From the NCBI GenBank assembly GCA_000499405.2, contig HG738136.1, positions 2,706,646 through 2,770,645 of the forward strand: a DNA stretch of 64,000 nucleotides. The letters run 5' to 3'. The first letter of the stretch is position 1. Every line of letters starts with the position of its first letter. The DNA is from Onchocerca volvulus. Its lineage: Eukaryota; Nematoda; Chromadorea; Rhabditida; Onchocercidae. The notes beneath the pieces were generated by a model, which ran no database searches, was not told the DNA's origin, and was given only the letters and a program-made list of their open reading frames with translations. The translations under genes were made by a program, and so were the position numbers. Shown piece after piece: positions 1-15,200 of this stretch.

Positions 1-2245
1 TTGGCAGTTGGTAATAATTATTTCATTATTAACTCTTCAAGGAAAAACCTAAGTAAAGTTTTGAGTGTTTAACCTTTATTAGCAAATTTAAAATTTCTAA
101 AAAAACTTTTTTTTTACTGGTGAGCTTAAATTAATAGTAATTACGATTGTTTATAGCTAAGAATGGATTAAATTTATAAACTTGAAAATCACAAAAATTC
201 AGAAAAGTCAAAAACGCAGAAGTAATTTTTAATGAATTACATCCTGTTTTTCTTTTTTTATTTCCTCCAAAATTTTTATAGTACTTATTTTAATAATAGT
301 AAGTATGAAGTATTTCAAATATTGCAAATTTACTTTACGTATCATCAATATTTGATTAGTATTATTTCTTGATATGTGCTAACCTATCATTGTAATTTAT
401 GCTTAATTATTGGTAAGTTTAAAATGATGAAAAAAAAAAATTTTCAATAGAAAGAACTGGAAATTTAAACTGGTAAATGAAAGAATATGATTGGTTATTG
501 AAATATTAGAAATTTAGTTTGAAAAATTAATATTTGATCAAATATTTGATTGAATATCAACAAACACAAACACTAAAAGATTTACTATATTTTGTTAAAT
601 GTCATGCGAAATTATGTTGAAGGTTTATAATCAACTTTTTCATATCAACATATTGAAGGTGGGCGGTTGATAATTGTCATTAACTATTTATATTATGCCG
701 ATTAGAATTATCGATGACATCATTTCATATTTTCAAAATCTCTTATAAATAATTTTTTTTAAATAGACGAATATTACGTAGCAATTATTCAAATATTATT
801 TATAAATAGACGAATATTTTGTAGCAATTATTCGAACATAACCTACGCAAAAGTAATTTAATTTAAAAAAAAAATGTAACTCAAAAAAAGATCGAGAATA
901 ATAAAGGTAAATATGTAAATTTTTCTTCAAATATTATATTTTGCTGCAAAAGAATTACGCATTCTTGATTTGAAGAAAATTATAATTTTTTAAATGTTAG
1001 TATCGTGCATAAATTGAAAGAAAAAATTTAATGAAGTTTAGATTTTGTTTTTTCATACTTTACTTTTTTTCCCTTTTGCTTTTTTCCATATAACTTTTGG
1101 ATAGCAATTATTATTTTTGCAATAACTTGCAAACTTAAAAAAAAAAAAAAAAAAAAGCTAAAATGAAGTTTATAGTCTCATTACAATCCATTAATTCAAC
1201 AATGATAAAAATAAGTAAAAACAGCTGTTTTCAAAAAATCAATTATCAAATAAATCAGGACATTCTTTTTTTTTTTTTGAGTTAAAAGGGTAATTTTTTT
1301 GGAATTTTTTCAAAAAATGAAAAAAAAAAGAACAACGGATAGAATTTCCGGTTGAGTAAGCAAAAGAAATAAAACTCAAAGTTTCTTTTTTCTATTTACT
1401 ATTAATTCCTGATAATAATTTGCTTAATTTTATAAATTATTACCTTTTTGCTCCGAATTTTTCAGTAAACTTTTTACTTCGAATTATTTTTTCTAACATA
1501 AGGTCATTTAATAGTTATTAAGATGTTGTAATATCTTCATCTCATCATTAAAAGTATTACTTTTTTCATTATTATCATGAAAACTTCTCTCTATTATAAT
1601 TCACTCAAATCCACTTTTTAACTTTTTTTTCTTTTTTCAAATTTTTTTACCTTTTAGTCATTTTTTTTTCAGTCATTAATTTAACATAATTACTTATCAA
1701 TAAATGGATGCTAACAAATCTGGCCAATCAAAAATCTTGTGATACATCGAATGATCGTTTTGATGATTGAATAAGAAGAAAAATAAGTATAAATTTCTTT
1801 TATATCTAAAATAGCAAACAATCGATATTTTTTATTTCATTATTTTACCCAAAATTATAGCATATTTTCATTTGATAAATTATTGTCTATCGAATGAGTT
1901 TCAAAAGGGAATTGAAATATTAGGAATTTGCAGTTGCAAAAATTTTCCCAAAAATGTAAGAAAAAATAATTCGAAATAAAATGAAAGTTTCAAATTTGGA
2001 ATAAAAAAGAACTTGACAGTCAAATAAATGATGAATGAAATATGGAAAAGAAGAATGCATTTTATTAGGAAAATGCATCAAAAATAAAAGTTCCGTTCAA
2101 AAAATTTTCTTGGATATTTTCCCGAATTTCTTGATTGCATCAAATGCTATCTTTCCCAATTTTTCGGCTCGAATGATTTATCAAATGTAATTTATCAAAT
2201 TTTATACTTCGATGCGAGCGTATAATGATTAAAGCAGCTTACCAC

Positions 2246-2270
2246 TGACCAAAGGTCACAGCAGCGGTCA
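2246..2270 (+). promoter_or_regulatory. Possible cluster of nuclear-receptor half-sites
   Basis: TGACCAAAGGTCA is an everted pair of GGTCA half-sites three bases apart. A third GGTCA follows seven bases later in the same direction. AGGTCA-like half-sites bind nuclear hormone receptors, a large family in nematodes. No gene starts nearby, so function is only a possibility and chance occurrence is not excluded. Confidence 0.2.
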
Positions 2271-5200
2271 TTTCTGCAGAAAAAAAAAGAATTTGTCTAG
2301 CTGTATAAATCGTTTATTATCGAAATGATATATATATATATTGAATCTTACCAATCTAAAGAAAGCACATTATACCAATCATTTAACCTATATTTTTGTT
2401 CCCACGCAGTAGAAATCATTTTTCCGATAATACGATAATGACTTAATTGGAATTAAAATTGTTGAAATTATCACGAAAAAGTATTGAATTTCGGCTATGT
2501 CAGTTTATAAATCAATAAACTTTCATCATATTTGCATATCGTAGATGGAAATTTCGAATTTTCAGCGATTAATAAAATATAATATAAAATTAGTATTTTG
2601 ATAATTCGAGAGAAAAAAAAATATTTTCAAAAATAGAAATCAAAAACTTCTTCCCCATTTAATTAACGAAGAAATTTTAAACGAAGTTTGAAAAAGAAAG
2701 ATAAAAAAAAAGAAAAAAGATTTGTTTATTTTAACACGTATCGAAAAATAAATTATGCCTGAGAAGAGAAGAAATGATGCAGAAAACAATAAAAAAAAAC
2801 AAACAATAATTCATGAATTTTGGACGAAAAAATGAAAATAAAAATGAGAAATTGAAAAGTTACTTCAATTTCTTTTCATTGTAATATCATACTTTTTAAA
2901 CACGCAACACTAACACAATTTTAGGAAAAAAATAAATTTAAAATTTTTTTTAGTCAGCTGGAAATTCTTGTAGCAAACAAATTGATAAGAGATTCCTAAA
3001 TTTTCCTGCGCTTAAATGGAGAAGGCAAATGCAAAAAAGTATTTTAAGTATTTAATAAAATACAAAAACTTTCTTCTCTTCCAAAATACTCATTATTTAC
3101 TCTAAAATTGTATTCGAAATTGATTACTTTGCAAATTTTTGCTTCACCTTTTATTTTTTTTCCTTTCATTTTTATTATTTAAATAAAATAAATAAAATGA
3201 TGAAGAAATAAAAAAAAAAAATGCAAGAAATATTTTTGCTGTTTGATAAATGTTTTAGGGCGTAATTAATTTAATCAGTACTTGTAACAGCATGTAATTA
3301 ATATAATCAATCTTAAAACTAAGCAATTTTGTTCATCAGAATTTTTTAAATCAAATTTTATTTAAAGTACAAAAAAAGGAAGTTGTTGAATTGTCGAAAC
3401 TTGATAAAATTAAAACCATAAATTAAATAGAATGCTTATCTTTGGCAGTAATTTTAAAACTACAGCAATTTCGAACAGACAAATCTTTCAATTAGTTCTT
3501 TCAATTTAAGAATATTTGAAGTACCGTTTTTTCTTTTTTTTTTTCTGGTAATTTATTAAAATAAAATGACGAATTTTTGAAAATGACATGGCAAATATTA
3601 AATAGACAGTTATTAAAATAATTATTATCAACAATATAGCTATTGTTAATTGCTATCATTAACGTTATTCAGCTCTGCATTTGTCATAATATTATCATTA
3701 TCAGTATTATATGGATCAGCAGAAAGTATTTGTCCAGTTATCTTGCTTTATTATGCTATTTATCTCATCCTTTTTCTACGATCAATTGCTTTGAAGTTTT
3801 GGCAAAATTCAAAATACGAATCTTCGAGATCAAAATGAATATGGAATGATTTTCTCTTATTTTATTCATCCTCCAAAGTATTATCATTATCATCATTATC
3901 ATTAAAGCATAATTTGCTCATATTCATAAACACTAAAATCACATATCAACATTTAACAGAACAGTTGTTTAGCAAATGACAAACCAATAAAATTTTTTGT
4001 TTTTTTTTTTTTAAAAAGCAGTTCTAAAAATAATTATACTTTGTTCAAATTGATAGCAAAAAAAAGCTTTGATAAATGAAAAATGAATTAATGAAAGCCA
4101 ATAAAAATCAAAACGATCAAATTTCTCATCTTTTTTTTTATCCAATCATAATAAAAATCGGAGAAGAGAATTTTTTTTTTTTTTTTGAAGTATATAAAAA
4201 TAATTGTGCAATTTAAAAATGCATGAAGAAAAAAAAAAGGGCAATATGAGAGCGAGAGAGCAGAAGGAATGTTTTCTACGATGGATGATTTTAATCGGAA
4301 AATTAAATTAAAATAGAAATCATTTACATGGCAATGTATGAAAGAGAAGAAATATTATTTACCAAAAGCAAAAAAAATATATTTATCAAGAATTCTCATT
4401 TTTTCGTCAATTTTGTCCAAGTAAAAGAAAAAAATGAAAATTGAAAAAACATAATAAATTCTGCAAGAACAACAAAGTATGTAAACTGGGATATATAAAA
4501 TGGAGGAGAAAAAAAAGAGTATAATCATTTTTTAATAGCCTACTGATAATATCAAAGGAAAAAAAAAAAGAAGTAAGGAGGAACCACAGAAAGATTAAAG
4601 AAAAGAGATAATATCAAAAGTTCCTGCTGTTAATTTCAATGAAAAATGTAATTTTAATAGAAAATAGCCATTTATTTTTATAACTTTTACATGGCAAATT
4701 ATTTCAAACTACAAAAAAAAAGGTTGTAATTATAGTTTTTATCTCTTATTACTTTTTATCTTATGAAATTGTTTGCATAAAAAGACAGTCAAGAGAAAGA
4801 AAAGAAAAAAGTTTCATGAACATCAAATATTATGAAAAATAACAAAAAATTTAGAAGATTTAGTCCATCAATTTTTTTGTAAATTTATTTGTTTTATTCT
4901 TTTTTTGTAGATTGTTTTAAATTTTAATTTGCACTTTTTTCTCAATTTCTTTTAAAATTCATCCTAAATTACAATACGCCTTCAATATCCTGAAATGATT
5001 ACTATTAATATTATTCTATAAAAAAATATCACATATATTTGACAAAATTATTTTCATACAGATTTAATTTGAATATTTCATTTTGATTGTTTGCGCCATC
5101 TCCTAAAATTACATATTTTTTTTGTGACAGTAACATTAGAAAAGAAAAAAAAAGAAAAATTTATTAGTAAGAAAATAAAAAATGCATGAAGAGAAGAATT

Positions 5201-8200
5201 AATTCTTTAATATTCAATGTAATCATTGATTTAGCACAAATTTAATTAAGCAAAATTTAGCAAAGTGAATATTTGAATTAAAGGTACTAAAGGTGTAAAC
5301 TGTAATAAGCAGGGGAAAAGTTTTAAAATAACATTACACTTTAAGTATGTAGCAATTTGCTCAAAATGATTGAAATTGTTCAGAATGCAATTTGATAGAT
5401 CGATGAACACAATACAATTAAAACATTTAATCATAGACAAATAGATATAATATTTTTAATTTAAAAAAAAAAAGTTATTTCAAATGAAAAAATGAAAAGA
5501 AAATATGACTAAAAATTCGTACAAACTTTTTCAGTTATACATAACATTGTTCCGCTATTACATGTATAAGAAAAATATTAATGATAATAATAATTAATAA
5601 TAATAACAATAATAATAATAATGATGATAATACCATTTTTATTTCCATTTGCAATTGAAGAATTATTTTAAATGTCAAGTAAAAAATAGTTTGTTTTGTT
5701 CGCCATTTTTTTTTTTTTTTGCTTTCCATAAGCTTCCAATAAATAAGTGTTTACTAATTGGAATAAAATATAAGAGGCATATAAAATCAACGAACGTTCC
5801 GTCTTTCGACTAAAAATTTAAACAAAAACGAAAAAAGAAAAAAAAAACGAAAACTTTGATTAATTCATGAAAAAACAAGAAAACCAAAGCAAACCAAAAA
5901 TGTCAGTTTGTTATGATAAAAAAAGATTAAATTGGCATTTGCAAATATCAGTATCTTCATATATTAAATAAAATTATTTTCGAGCGAAAGTTAAAGAACT
6001 TTTAAATATTACACTAGTTTTGATGAGTAATTTATTTGATATATTTTCGATAAAATTAACAAATATTTGATTTGTCCTTAATATATATGATTTAATATGA
6101 TGATAATCTTAGAATAAGATTCGAAAAAAAGAATTTAAATTTGAATTAAAAGATTCAGGACGAAATTCTAATCGTTGTTGCATATATGAAAAATAAACTA
6201 AAACGAATGCAACAATTTAGGTAAAAAAAATCAATCATCAAATAGCATTCTTTGATGTTGATCTTTATTTTTCCAGTGCAAGATATAATGTAAGTGTGGT
6301 ATAGAATGAAAACATCATGATGCAAACGTGATTTTTGCAAGCGTATATTAATCATACGTCTCATAATTCTTACAAATTATATACCGCAAGAATTTTAAGA
6401 ATTTTAAAAGAGTGAAATTTATGCGCCAAATTCATCAATAAAACAATCAATGACATATATTTATATGAATAAAAATATAAATGTTCGTTTTTACTTGCCA
6501 AACAACGTTTCAAGTTCTTCAACGATTGATTTGAAATTTTCATGCAACGTCGCATTCGAATAGGCGCATGTTTAAGAATTTTTGGTGATTTAAGATTTTG
6601 AATAAACGAACAGTTATATTTTTATTTATATAGATTAGCTGAAGCCAACCAAGCATAGTGTGGCCCCTTATCACGTGGCCGCGTCTGGTTAATACATATG
6701 TTATGCGTTCTGTTTATTGCATTGTCAAATTTGCATTTAAATTTTTAAATTTCAAAGTAATATGAAATTAATGTGAAAGCAAGCCATACATATTGAACTA
6801 TTTCATCGTTTCTATTGGTATATTATCAGGTAATGACAGGTATCGAATGGAACTATAAGAATTAATCAAATGAAATGTGTTTTTGTAATGATAAAAAGGA
6901 AGTATACTTGTAGCTTTGATTTTTGTAGTATTACAATAAATGGTTGTTCCGCGGCGCGTTTCAGTCGAATGAGGCACTTTTGAAAAGAAAAAATGATAGT
7001 CCTAGCATTTCTTTTCCATACTCCAATACAAATTTTATTGAAAGTTCCCTAAATTTTTTTTTATTTATTTATTTATTTTTTTCTTTTTTTGGATGAAAAA
7101 GACAGGATGAAAAGGAAGAGAAAAGAGTGGAATGAGTAGATGGAACATTTTTTTTTTTTTCTTCAACTAAAATGCACTAATTTTAATAGTTCAATTTAAT
7201 CAATCATGCAACTAATCGTTTTTTTTCTCATTTGCATACCTTTTTATCTATTTTATTTTCATTTTGTTTATGTTTTTGTCCTATTCTATTCTATATCATC
7301 AATTTATTTAGTTCTTTCTATAAATGTTATTCTATTTCTATCGGATTCCACTTTATTGTATTTTAATTACAATTAAATTCTTTAACATCTTTGAAAAAAA
7401 TGATACAAATTTCTAATTCCTTGTTTTTTTTTTTTCTATTCTATTCAGAAGTAAGAGAGAAAAACGATAATTTTTGATTCCATCATTTTTTGCATAGTTT
7501 TTTTTTTCTTTTCGTGTAAAAATTTATAAATAGTCATTTGATGTTCAGAAAAAAGGCTTTTTTTTTTCAATTTTTCTGCGTGATAATTTATTGGAAGTAA
7601 TTGTAATGAAGTTTTTTGTTTTTCATTAATTCGTACCGTTTAATTTCGGATCTATGGAACTTATTTATCCGTAGATTTGTTGCAAATCAATGAAAAATAT
7701 CGTAAAACAAGGCATGATAAAATATTAAAAGCAAAAAAAAGAAAAAAAAAAAGAAAATAGCATTAACGAAATTATCAGCGATAAATTTGCTAAAAATTTT
7801 AAAGTTTAATTAAAAGAATTAAAATTTTGTCTACTCTTCCTCTCTTATTTCTTCTCATTTACAGCTAATCAATTTAAGATTAAGAGCTAATCAATTTAGA
7901 ATAGAGACTTCAAAATTAAGTGAATCAGAAAATTATCGGTCATATTAAATCTTCGAGAATAAGACTAAGATTAGAGATGAATGTTGACAAATAGCAATGT
8001 TACACATCAAACTATTTGCACAGTTATTGTATTATTATAGTGATAATGATAAATTGATAAGAATAACATTTTTCATCACTATTACGACAGTTAATACTAA
8101 TAGTCATATCATTTACATCCAATAATTACAAGAACTGCAATGGAACAATTCGGGAATTATAATGATAATAATAATAATGACAATGACAACAATAAATATC

Positions 8201-9147
8201 AAAAATATTGCCATCAGAAGTGACGTTTAAATTACACGTGGTAAACAATTTGGGGACAATTTATAAGAGTCGAAAAGGAGAAAGAAACAGAATGAGAAGA
8301 AAGAGAAGAAATTAAAAAAGTTAAAAATACATTTAGTAAAAGTAGTTTACAATAATTCGAAAAAAAAACACGTAAAAAATAATATTATTAATACCATTAG
8401 TGTTTTCTTCTCTTTTGATTTTCAATTAGTAATAACGGTATTTTCTTTTGAAAAAAAAAGAATTAAATTAAATTAAATTAATTTAAAGGGTAGAAAAAAT
8501 AAAAAAAAAATGGAACGATTAGTTCTTTTTTCATTTTTTTACTTCGCAATAGTAATTATTTCATTAAAAAAATTTTGTTACTTTTTCGAAGTTAATGTTT
8601 TGGATGGATTTTTTTGATCAAATTTATTAAATTTTTTTAATTGAATAACTAGAAGTACAATAAGATTGTTTTGCGTTTTTTTTCATTGAAGGTAATAAAA
8701 AAGAAAAAAAAATGTCATTTGCTTTTTTTTTTTTTTTTTTAAATTTTTTCTTTTTCGGAAAGAAGCAAGAATTTGGGTAATGAAAGGGCTAAAATTGAAA
8801 AGATTGGGAAGTAGGAATTGAGAAAATAATGGGCAGAGTGTCAGGGAATACATGATGAAAGCCTTCAATTTTAATGTTTGAAAAATTAAATTTATAATCA
8901 ATTTGGGGATGATTTTTAGTTTAGAAAAAGAGGTAGAGAGGCAAGTTAGAAAGAAATAGTTAGGAATTGATGAGAGAAAAAGAAAAGAAGAAAAGATAGA
9001 AGATAGTACAGCTATTTTTTTAATTGCAATATTACATCAAAAATTAACTTCATTTTATTTGTACTCACACAATAATGATAATGATAGTAATAATGATGTT
9101 GAAAATGATTCCCTTTTTTTTTTTCTTGTACTTTTATAACTTTTCAA

Positions 9148-9296
9148 CTTGGTCATCATTATCGTTATTCTCGCCATTATTATTATTATTATTATTATTA
9201 TTATCATTATTATCACCATCATTATTATTATTACCACGATCACTATTATTATCATCACCAACATCATTATCATTATCATCATCATCATATTTTCTC
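9148..9296. repeat. ATT/ATC trinucleotide microsatellite
   Basis: About 150 bases of interrupted ATT, ATC and TCA triplets. It produces spurious poly-Ile, poly-Leu/Ser and poly-Met frames on both strands. Related shorter arrays occur near 5580-5627 and 12535-12600. Confidence 0.85.
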
Positions 9297-12159
9297 TTCT
9301 CTTTTGTTTCTTAAATATTTTAGTTATAAATAAATGTCGTCATTATGAAATATCTGAGAAATTCCTGACAGCAATATAATTAAAATTTTTAAATGACTTC
9401 TACATAATTAAACATGAACTTTTTAATTTTAATTTGAGCACAACAATTAAATTTTCTTAATAAAAACATTACATGGGCAAACATGTTATATTCATTTTGT
9501 CGTATGTTATTATTAATATTATATATTTTAGAATTAAAAAAAGAATAAAAATAATCATTGAGATAAAGATAAATGAAAGAAAATAAATATTATAAATTGG
9601 AATTAATTCATTTCCAATATTATGTGACATTTTTTTTTCTTTTTTTTGTTTCAAATTAAATTATAATATATTTGACCGGTTGTATTTTAACAATCAAATA
9701 TTAGAGTATAAAAATTAGTATTAAATTAGAAAAAATAAAATAGATAGAGGAAGATGTAAAAAAAAAAAAAAAATATGAAAAATTGCGGAAAAGTAATTTA
9801 ACTATAAAACAAAACGAAACATTCAAATGCATTCATAATGATGTTGATGTAGGAAGCCAGTTAACTTAACTAAAATATTTGTATATGCCTATTTAAAAGT
9901 GAAATTTCATTTTCAAAAGTATGAAATCGAAAGATTGAGAGTATGCTTGAAAATAAATCGTGAATCAAGAAGAAAAGCGAAAGAGAAATGAAAAAAAAAG
10001 AAAAAAAAAGGAGGAAAAGAAAAGTATTTTGTTTGAGTGGTTTATATATGTAAGCATTTCGTATATATATAAAAATGTGAAATGTGCAATTTTTTTTTTT
10101 TTTTTCTTGTTCCAAAACTATAGTCAAAGCATTAATCATTTTACTAAAAAGCTCAGTGAAATAAATCCCGTATTTGGATATTTGAACGATAAAGAGGAAG
10201 ATAGAAGAACGGAAAAAAAAAAAAGAAAAAAGAGGAGAAAAACCAAGGAAAAGTTTTGATTCGACTCATCAGTTCTACTCATTTCTTCCACTATTTTCAT
10301 TTCTCCCCTCATTTCACCTAAACTTTTTTTTTTTTTATTTTTCAATGAAAAAGTAAAAAAAAAAAAAAAGAGAAAAAATAATGGCCCTCTCTCCTTTAAA
10401 TTCAATACCCAAAAACAACAAACATAACAAAACTTCATTTAACTCATTAATCTTTTTACAATCCAACTCTTATAGTTTCTTCTTTATTTTAAATATTTCT
10501 TTTTACAAATAAATCATCGATTATTCAGTATGGTATATGCTTATTTTCATAATAGCAATATTATTATTATGATTATTTGTGTTACAAAACTATATTGCAC
10601 CTAATTATTATTATTGAAAAATTTTTACTACTATTTCTTTGATAATTTAATCAATCATAGCTGCAGATTTCATTCGTATGACTCATAGATTCGTAATTTA
10701 TGTTTAATCAAAACATTTCAAATCTCCAGTTTAAAATGATTTATTGTTTACCGAGAGAGTCATTTAAATTATAACATTTAATTCACTTCAGTTGAAAGCA
10801 ATTAAGGATGAAGAAAAGGTTATCAAAGCTTCATATTAAAGTTTCGTAAATGATGTCATCAAAAAGAAATTTTAAAAAATCAAATTCATAAGCTAAAATT
10901 TTATAATGAAAAGTTCAAAAAATTAAATGCAATATTTTACATTCTTTATGTTTTAAGTTTTCCATAAATTTAACTGATAATTTATCAATTCATTCAAAAT
11001 TTTCTCAACTTAAATTATTTTTAATTGAAAAAAAGAATTTTTAATATAAAAATCTAAAGAAATAAATTTGTAGAGATAAATGATAGAATCAAAATATACA
11101 TGCATATACATGAAATACATATTAACTTGAAATATTAAATGGATTATATGAAAAAAAAAAAAAATGAAACTAGAAAATAATTTTAAAAGATAAAAAGAGA
11201 AATGAAAAAAACAAAAAAAAGAAATGGTCCAATTTTAATTCATTAAATAAAATATTATCCAAATGAACAAATAAAGAACAAATTAATGTAGGAATGAAAT
11301 TAATTTTGTTTTAGAATTTAAGTCGAACAAAAAAAAAAAAAAAAAAAAAATACAGTTTAGACATAATTGTTATATTGAATGTTGTTTATGCACAATCTAT
11401 GTTTTTTCCAATTTTCATTTTATTGAAAAAAAAAAAAAAAAAAAGAGTAGGACATAAGAATGGCGATAATAATCATTCGCAATTTTCTTCTTACCCTTCA
11501 TTTTTCGCAAACAACAGTCTATCAATCATCGACAAGTCATTTAACCTTCTTCCTTTCATTTACCGGATAGGTAAGGGTAAATGGCTTTGAACTAAAATTT
11601 TATCAAGCAAAATATTACGATTCATAGAAACTATTAAATAAAATCCTAACTTTAAAAATAACTCGAATTATCATCTATTGATTTATGCCATCTTTTTATA
11701 TGCAAATCTTACACTTATTATTTGTAATAAAAATTTTAAATTTCATCATTCAAAATAAATGATTTTGCAAAATAAAAGATCAATTATTTTAAAAAAAACA
11801 GAATAGATGAAATTTTACAAAAAGTCGTGCAATTCTCGGATGAATTAAAAAACAAAACATATATTTCTTTTGAAAAAAAAAAGTTCAATTTTTTCTTGGA
11901 AATTCTGAAATTTGCAAATTTGAGTTCTTTTGAATGAAAAAAAAAAGTAATAATAATTATTAGGGAAATGTCGTAAATAATTCATCTAAAAAATGTAATA
12001 CAAAAAGAAAACAAAATGAAGTTGACAAGATTGTTTATTCTAATTCGAAAATTTTTAGAACGAAATAAACAATGGAATATATCTAAACGATGAAAAGTGT
12101 CAAAAAATCTAATACTAAGAAGATAAATGACATTTTTGGTAGCATTGTCGAATTTCATT

Positions 12160-12160
<1 letters not shown>

Positions 12161-12199
<39 letters not shown>
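12161..12199. repeat. Poly-A tract of 39 bases
   Basis: An uninterrupted A39 run, the longest poly-A in the desert. A 22-base run lies at 11329-11350. There is no target-site duplication or coding sequence beside it that would mark a retroposed gene. Confidence 0.9.
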
Positions 12200-12202
<3 letters not shown>

Positions 12203-15200
12203 AAAGAAAGAAAATTCAGTCAATACTCAGAATTGGAAATCAATCAATTAATTGGATTTGTAAAATTGATGCTATTGATGTGGATCGATTCAAACAGCAT
12301 TTCACTCAAAATACTAATGATTGTAACTAATAGGAATGATAATAATAAGATAGCAAATAAGTTGGTGGAGTATTTTTTCTTTTCTTGAAAATTTTCAAAT
12401 AATTGAAGAAAATGAAAAATGCACGAATAAGAAAATCGAATTATATTTTATATATTTATAAATGCATCAGACGATTAATGCTACAATAATTAATGCAATC
12501 AACAAGAAATCTAATAAATGAAACTAGTAATGATAATAATTGTTATTACTGTTAATGTTGTTATTAATAATAATAATGATATTATTATTATTGAGTTTGT
12601 CATTGTTAATGTCAATGCTATCTGCATTATTGTCATTTTTCTATCAGTGATTACACAACGATTTCAATATTTTAAAAAATAGCAAGAACAAAAATAGCAA
12701 TTAGTTGTTTTTCCTTTAAATTATTCCTAATTATCATTGTTTATGACTTTTAAGCATATAATAAATAAAATATACGAAAAAAAACGTTAATATTCAGCTA
12801 ATTAATAATACTTTTAAATTAAATTATAAAAATCCATCATCATCTAACAAAAATTTCAATAAATATTTTTAATAGTAACAACTTGCAATATTAACAAAAG
12901 AAACAATTATTAGAATAGTATCATTATCATTTCAGTCATTATCAATAGTATCATTATCATCATCATTTCGTATCATTATCATTATTAACATAATTTGGAT
13001 AAAATTTCATTCAAAAAAAAAAAGAAAAAATGCATGATAATGAGCGTTACAATAGTGTTTCTTACTAAAATTATAATGATTAGTGTGATTTTTATAATTG
13101 CTAATTAATTAATATTTTGACTATCATTTTTGATGTAATTTTAACAAATTGTATAAAAGAACTCAAGAATAATAACAGCACGAATAACTTGTCGTATTTA
13201 TAATCGATCTCATTTTTATAGTCATTAAAATAAAGGTAAATGGTAAATGTAAATAATAGTGATAATATTTCCTGTTGTCAGCAATATCAATATCATTGTC
13301 AATGATTATAATCACCAAACTTTTAATTCTGTCCTTCTTTCTTCATCTTTTCGTATGATTATCATCAAAACGATTTCTTATAATAATTCCAATTTAATCG
13401 TGTATTGTGTTGTCCTTCTTTCTTATCAGTTCCAGATATCAACAATAGTAATTTATAATTTTTAGGGTGCAGAATTCATATTTGCTCAACGAATTTAAAA
13501 TTTTTGATTTTTGATAAGATTTTTAAAGGAAAATTCACGGACTATTTTTCCTTTTTTTTTTTTTTTTTCATATAATTAGTATAGTATAAATTTATATTTT
13601 GTGATATTTATATGAGAAATAATTAAGTTACAAGCCAGATTTTGCTACATACTGGAATAAGTTATTTTCGATCTTGTTAAAATTCTTCTAGCTAATTTAA
13701 TTGAATTCGTTTCCCTTTAATTTGAAATTCAATTTAGTATAATTCGATTCTTGCTTCATCTTGGAATTTATCAAATGAAAAAAAAAATGAAATCGTTCTT
13801 GATGAGATCAAAACTAGCGTCATGGAATACTAAAAATGAAAACATGCAACTAGGTTAAATTTGAACTTCGAAATTGAAGTTTAAAATTCCGTTATTTTCT
13901 TCAGGAAATGTATAATTGGAATTTTAGTTTCATTATAAATGCACCATTCGCCAATAAATATTCAATTTCTCACAAACTATTGCAAGGAAAAAAGATAGCA
14001 TAATGCAATAATAATTTGGATATCATATAATCAATTTTCGATTGTCATTATAATTTAAAATAATCAACTTTTTAATCAATTATGCTTAAAAATCTAAAAA
14101 AAAAACCTCTCAAAGTTTCAAACAATGAAATTTTGGAGGGAAATTTAAGTTAAGATAAATTAGAATATTTCTTATCGTTTTTAATGCTATTTTTGATTAA
14201 AATCGAAATGAGAGATATGCAAAGCAAAAAAAAAAAAAAAAATCTTTGTACTTTGTTGGCGGTTAATTTAAATTTATTCGCTTAAATTTGTTTTGAAATA
14301 CCATACTTTTTGTGCGAAGTTTCCTGATAAAACAGGAAACAAAGAGTTGCACTTTTTCTCATTGCTGAAGAAATGGACAATATTTGCCTCTGAGTTTCAT
14401 TTTCCTATGTTTTCATAAATATTCTTCAAATTTTTCAAAAGGTAAAAAATTTTATTTCTTGAAGATCAAACCATCCCAATCTTTTAACATGGTAAAACAT
14501 GTTTTAATAAATATGCAGGACAAATATAATAATCGTTTATTTCTCATATGTACACATTTATTGGGAACATGTTTTGCATATTAAAGGGTTGGAATAATTT
14601 AATAAAAAACACAACTACAAGTAATATTTGCAATCATTTAGGTATTGACAGTAATTCTAAAAAATTAATAAAATGAAATTTTTTAAAAATTTCAAATTTA
14701 AATCAATGTACCAACATATATTTTCCATATCATTTTCTCGTAATTACTTAATTTTAAAATGAATAAATCGACGAAAAAACAAAATTTAATTTCAATTTGA
14801 AAATAACACATTTCATCAGTTTGTCATCACATTTCTTCCTTTTTTTTTTTCTAATCTTTTTCGTGTCATTGAATGATGGATTGGTACAAATTGAAAAAAT
14901 AAAAAAAAGCATTTTTAAAATTAAAAATTATTAAAATAAATCTTACATTCTGCTTGTGGAAAAAAAAAGAGTAAAAATGGGACAACAGCAAATACTATAT
15001 GAATCATTATGTCATTCATTCAGTTTTAATTGCTCTTTGAAGTTTCCCACTTGAAATGCGAATTTATTATAGAACTTTTTTTTTTTTCTTTCAGCCAAAT
15101 AATATACGAAAAACGAATAATTGTAGTACAACGAATAGCTGATAGTAATTGATTAAAAGAGATTTGATTAATTTCACGTTGCAAATCGAAAGAAAAAAAA

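Noticed and set aside
6640..6705. Possible tRNA in a GC-rich patch
   Set aside because: There are no A-box and B-box motifs (no GTTCGA-type arm) and no plausible cloverleaf.
9055..9379. Overlapping frames of 76-79 codons on both strands
   Set aside because: They are poly-Met/Ile/Leu/Ser products of an ATT/ATC triplet repeat, not genes.
9870..10438. Three lysine- or phenylalanine-rich frames of 89-100 codons
   Set aside because: They come from A and T homopolymer runs, overlap on opposite strands, and have no domain or splice context.
12121..12199. Poly-A tail of a processed pseudogene
   Set aside because: The DNA before the A39 run shows no coding similarity and no target-site duplication.
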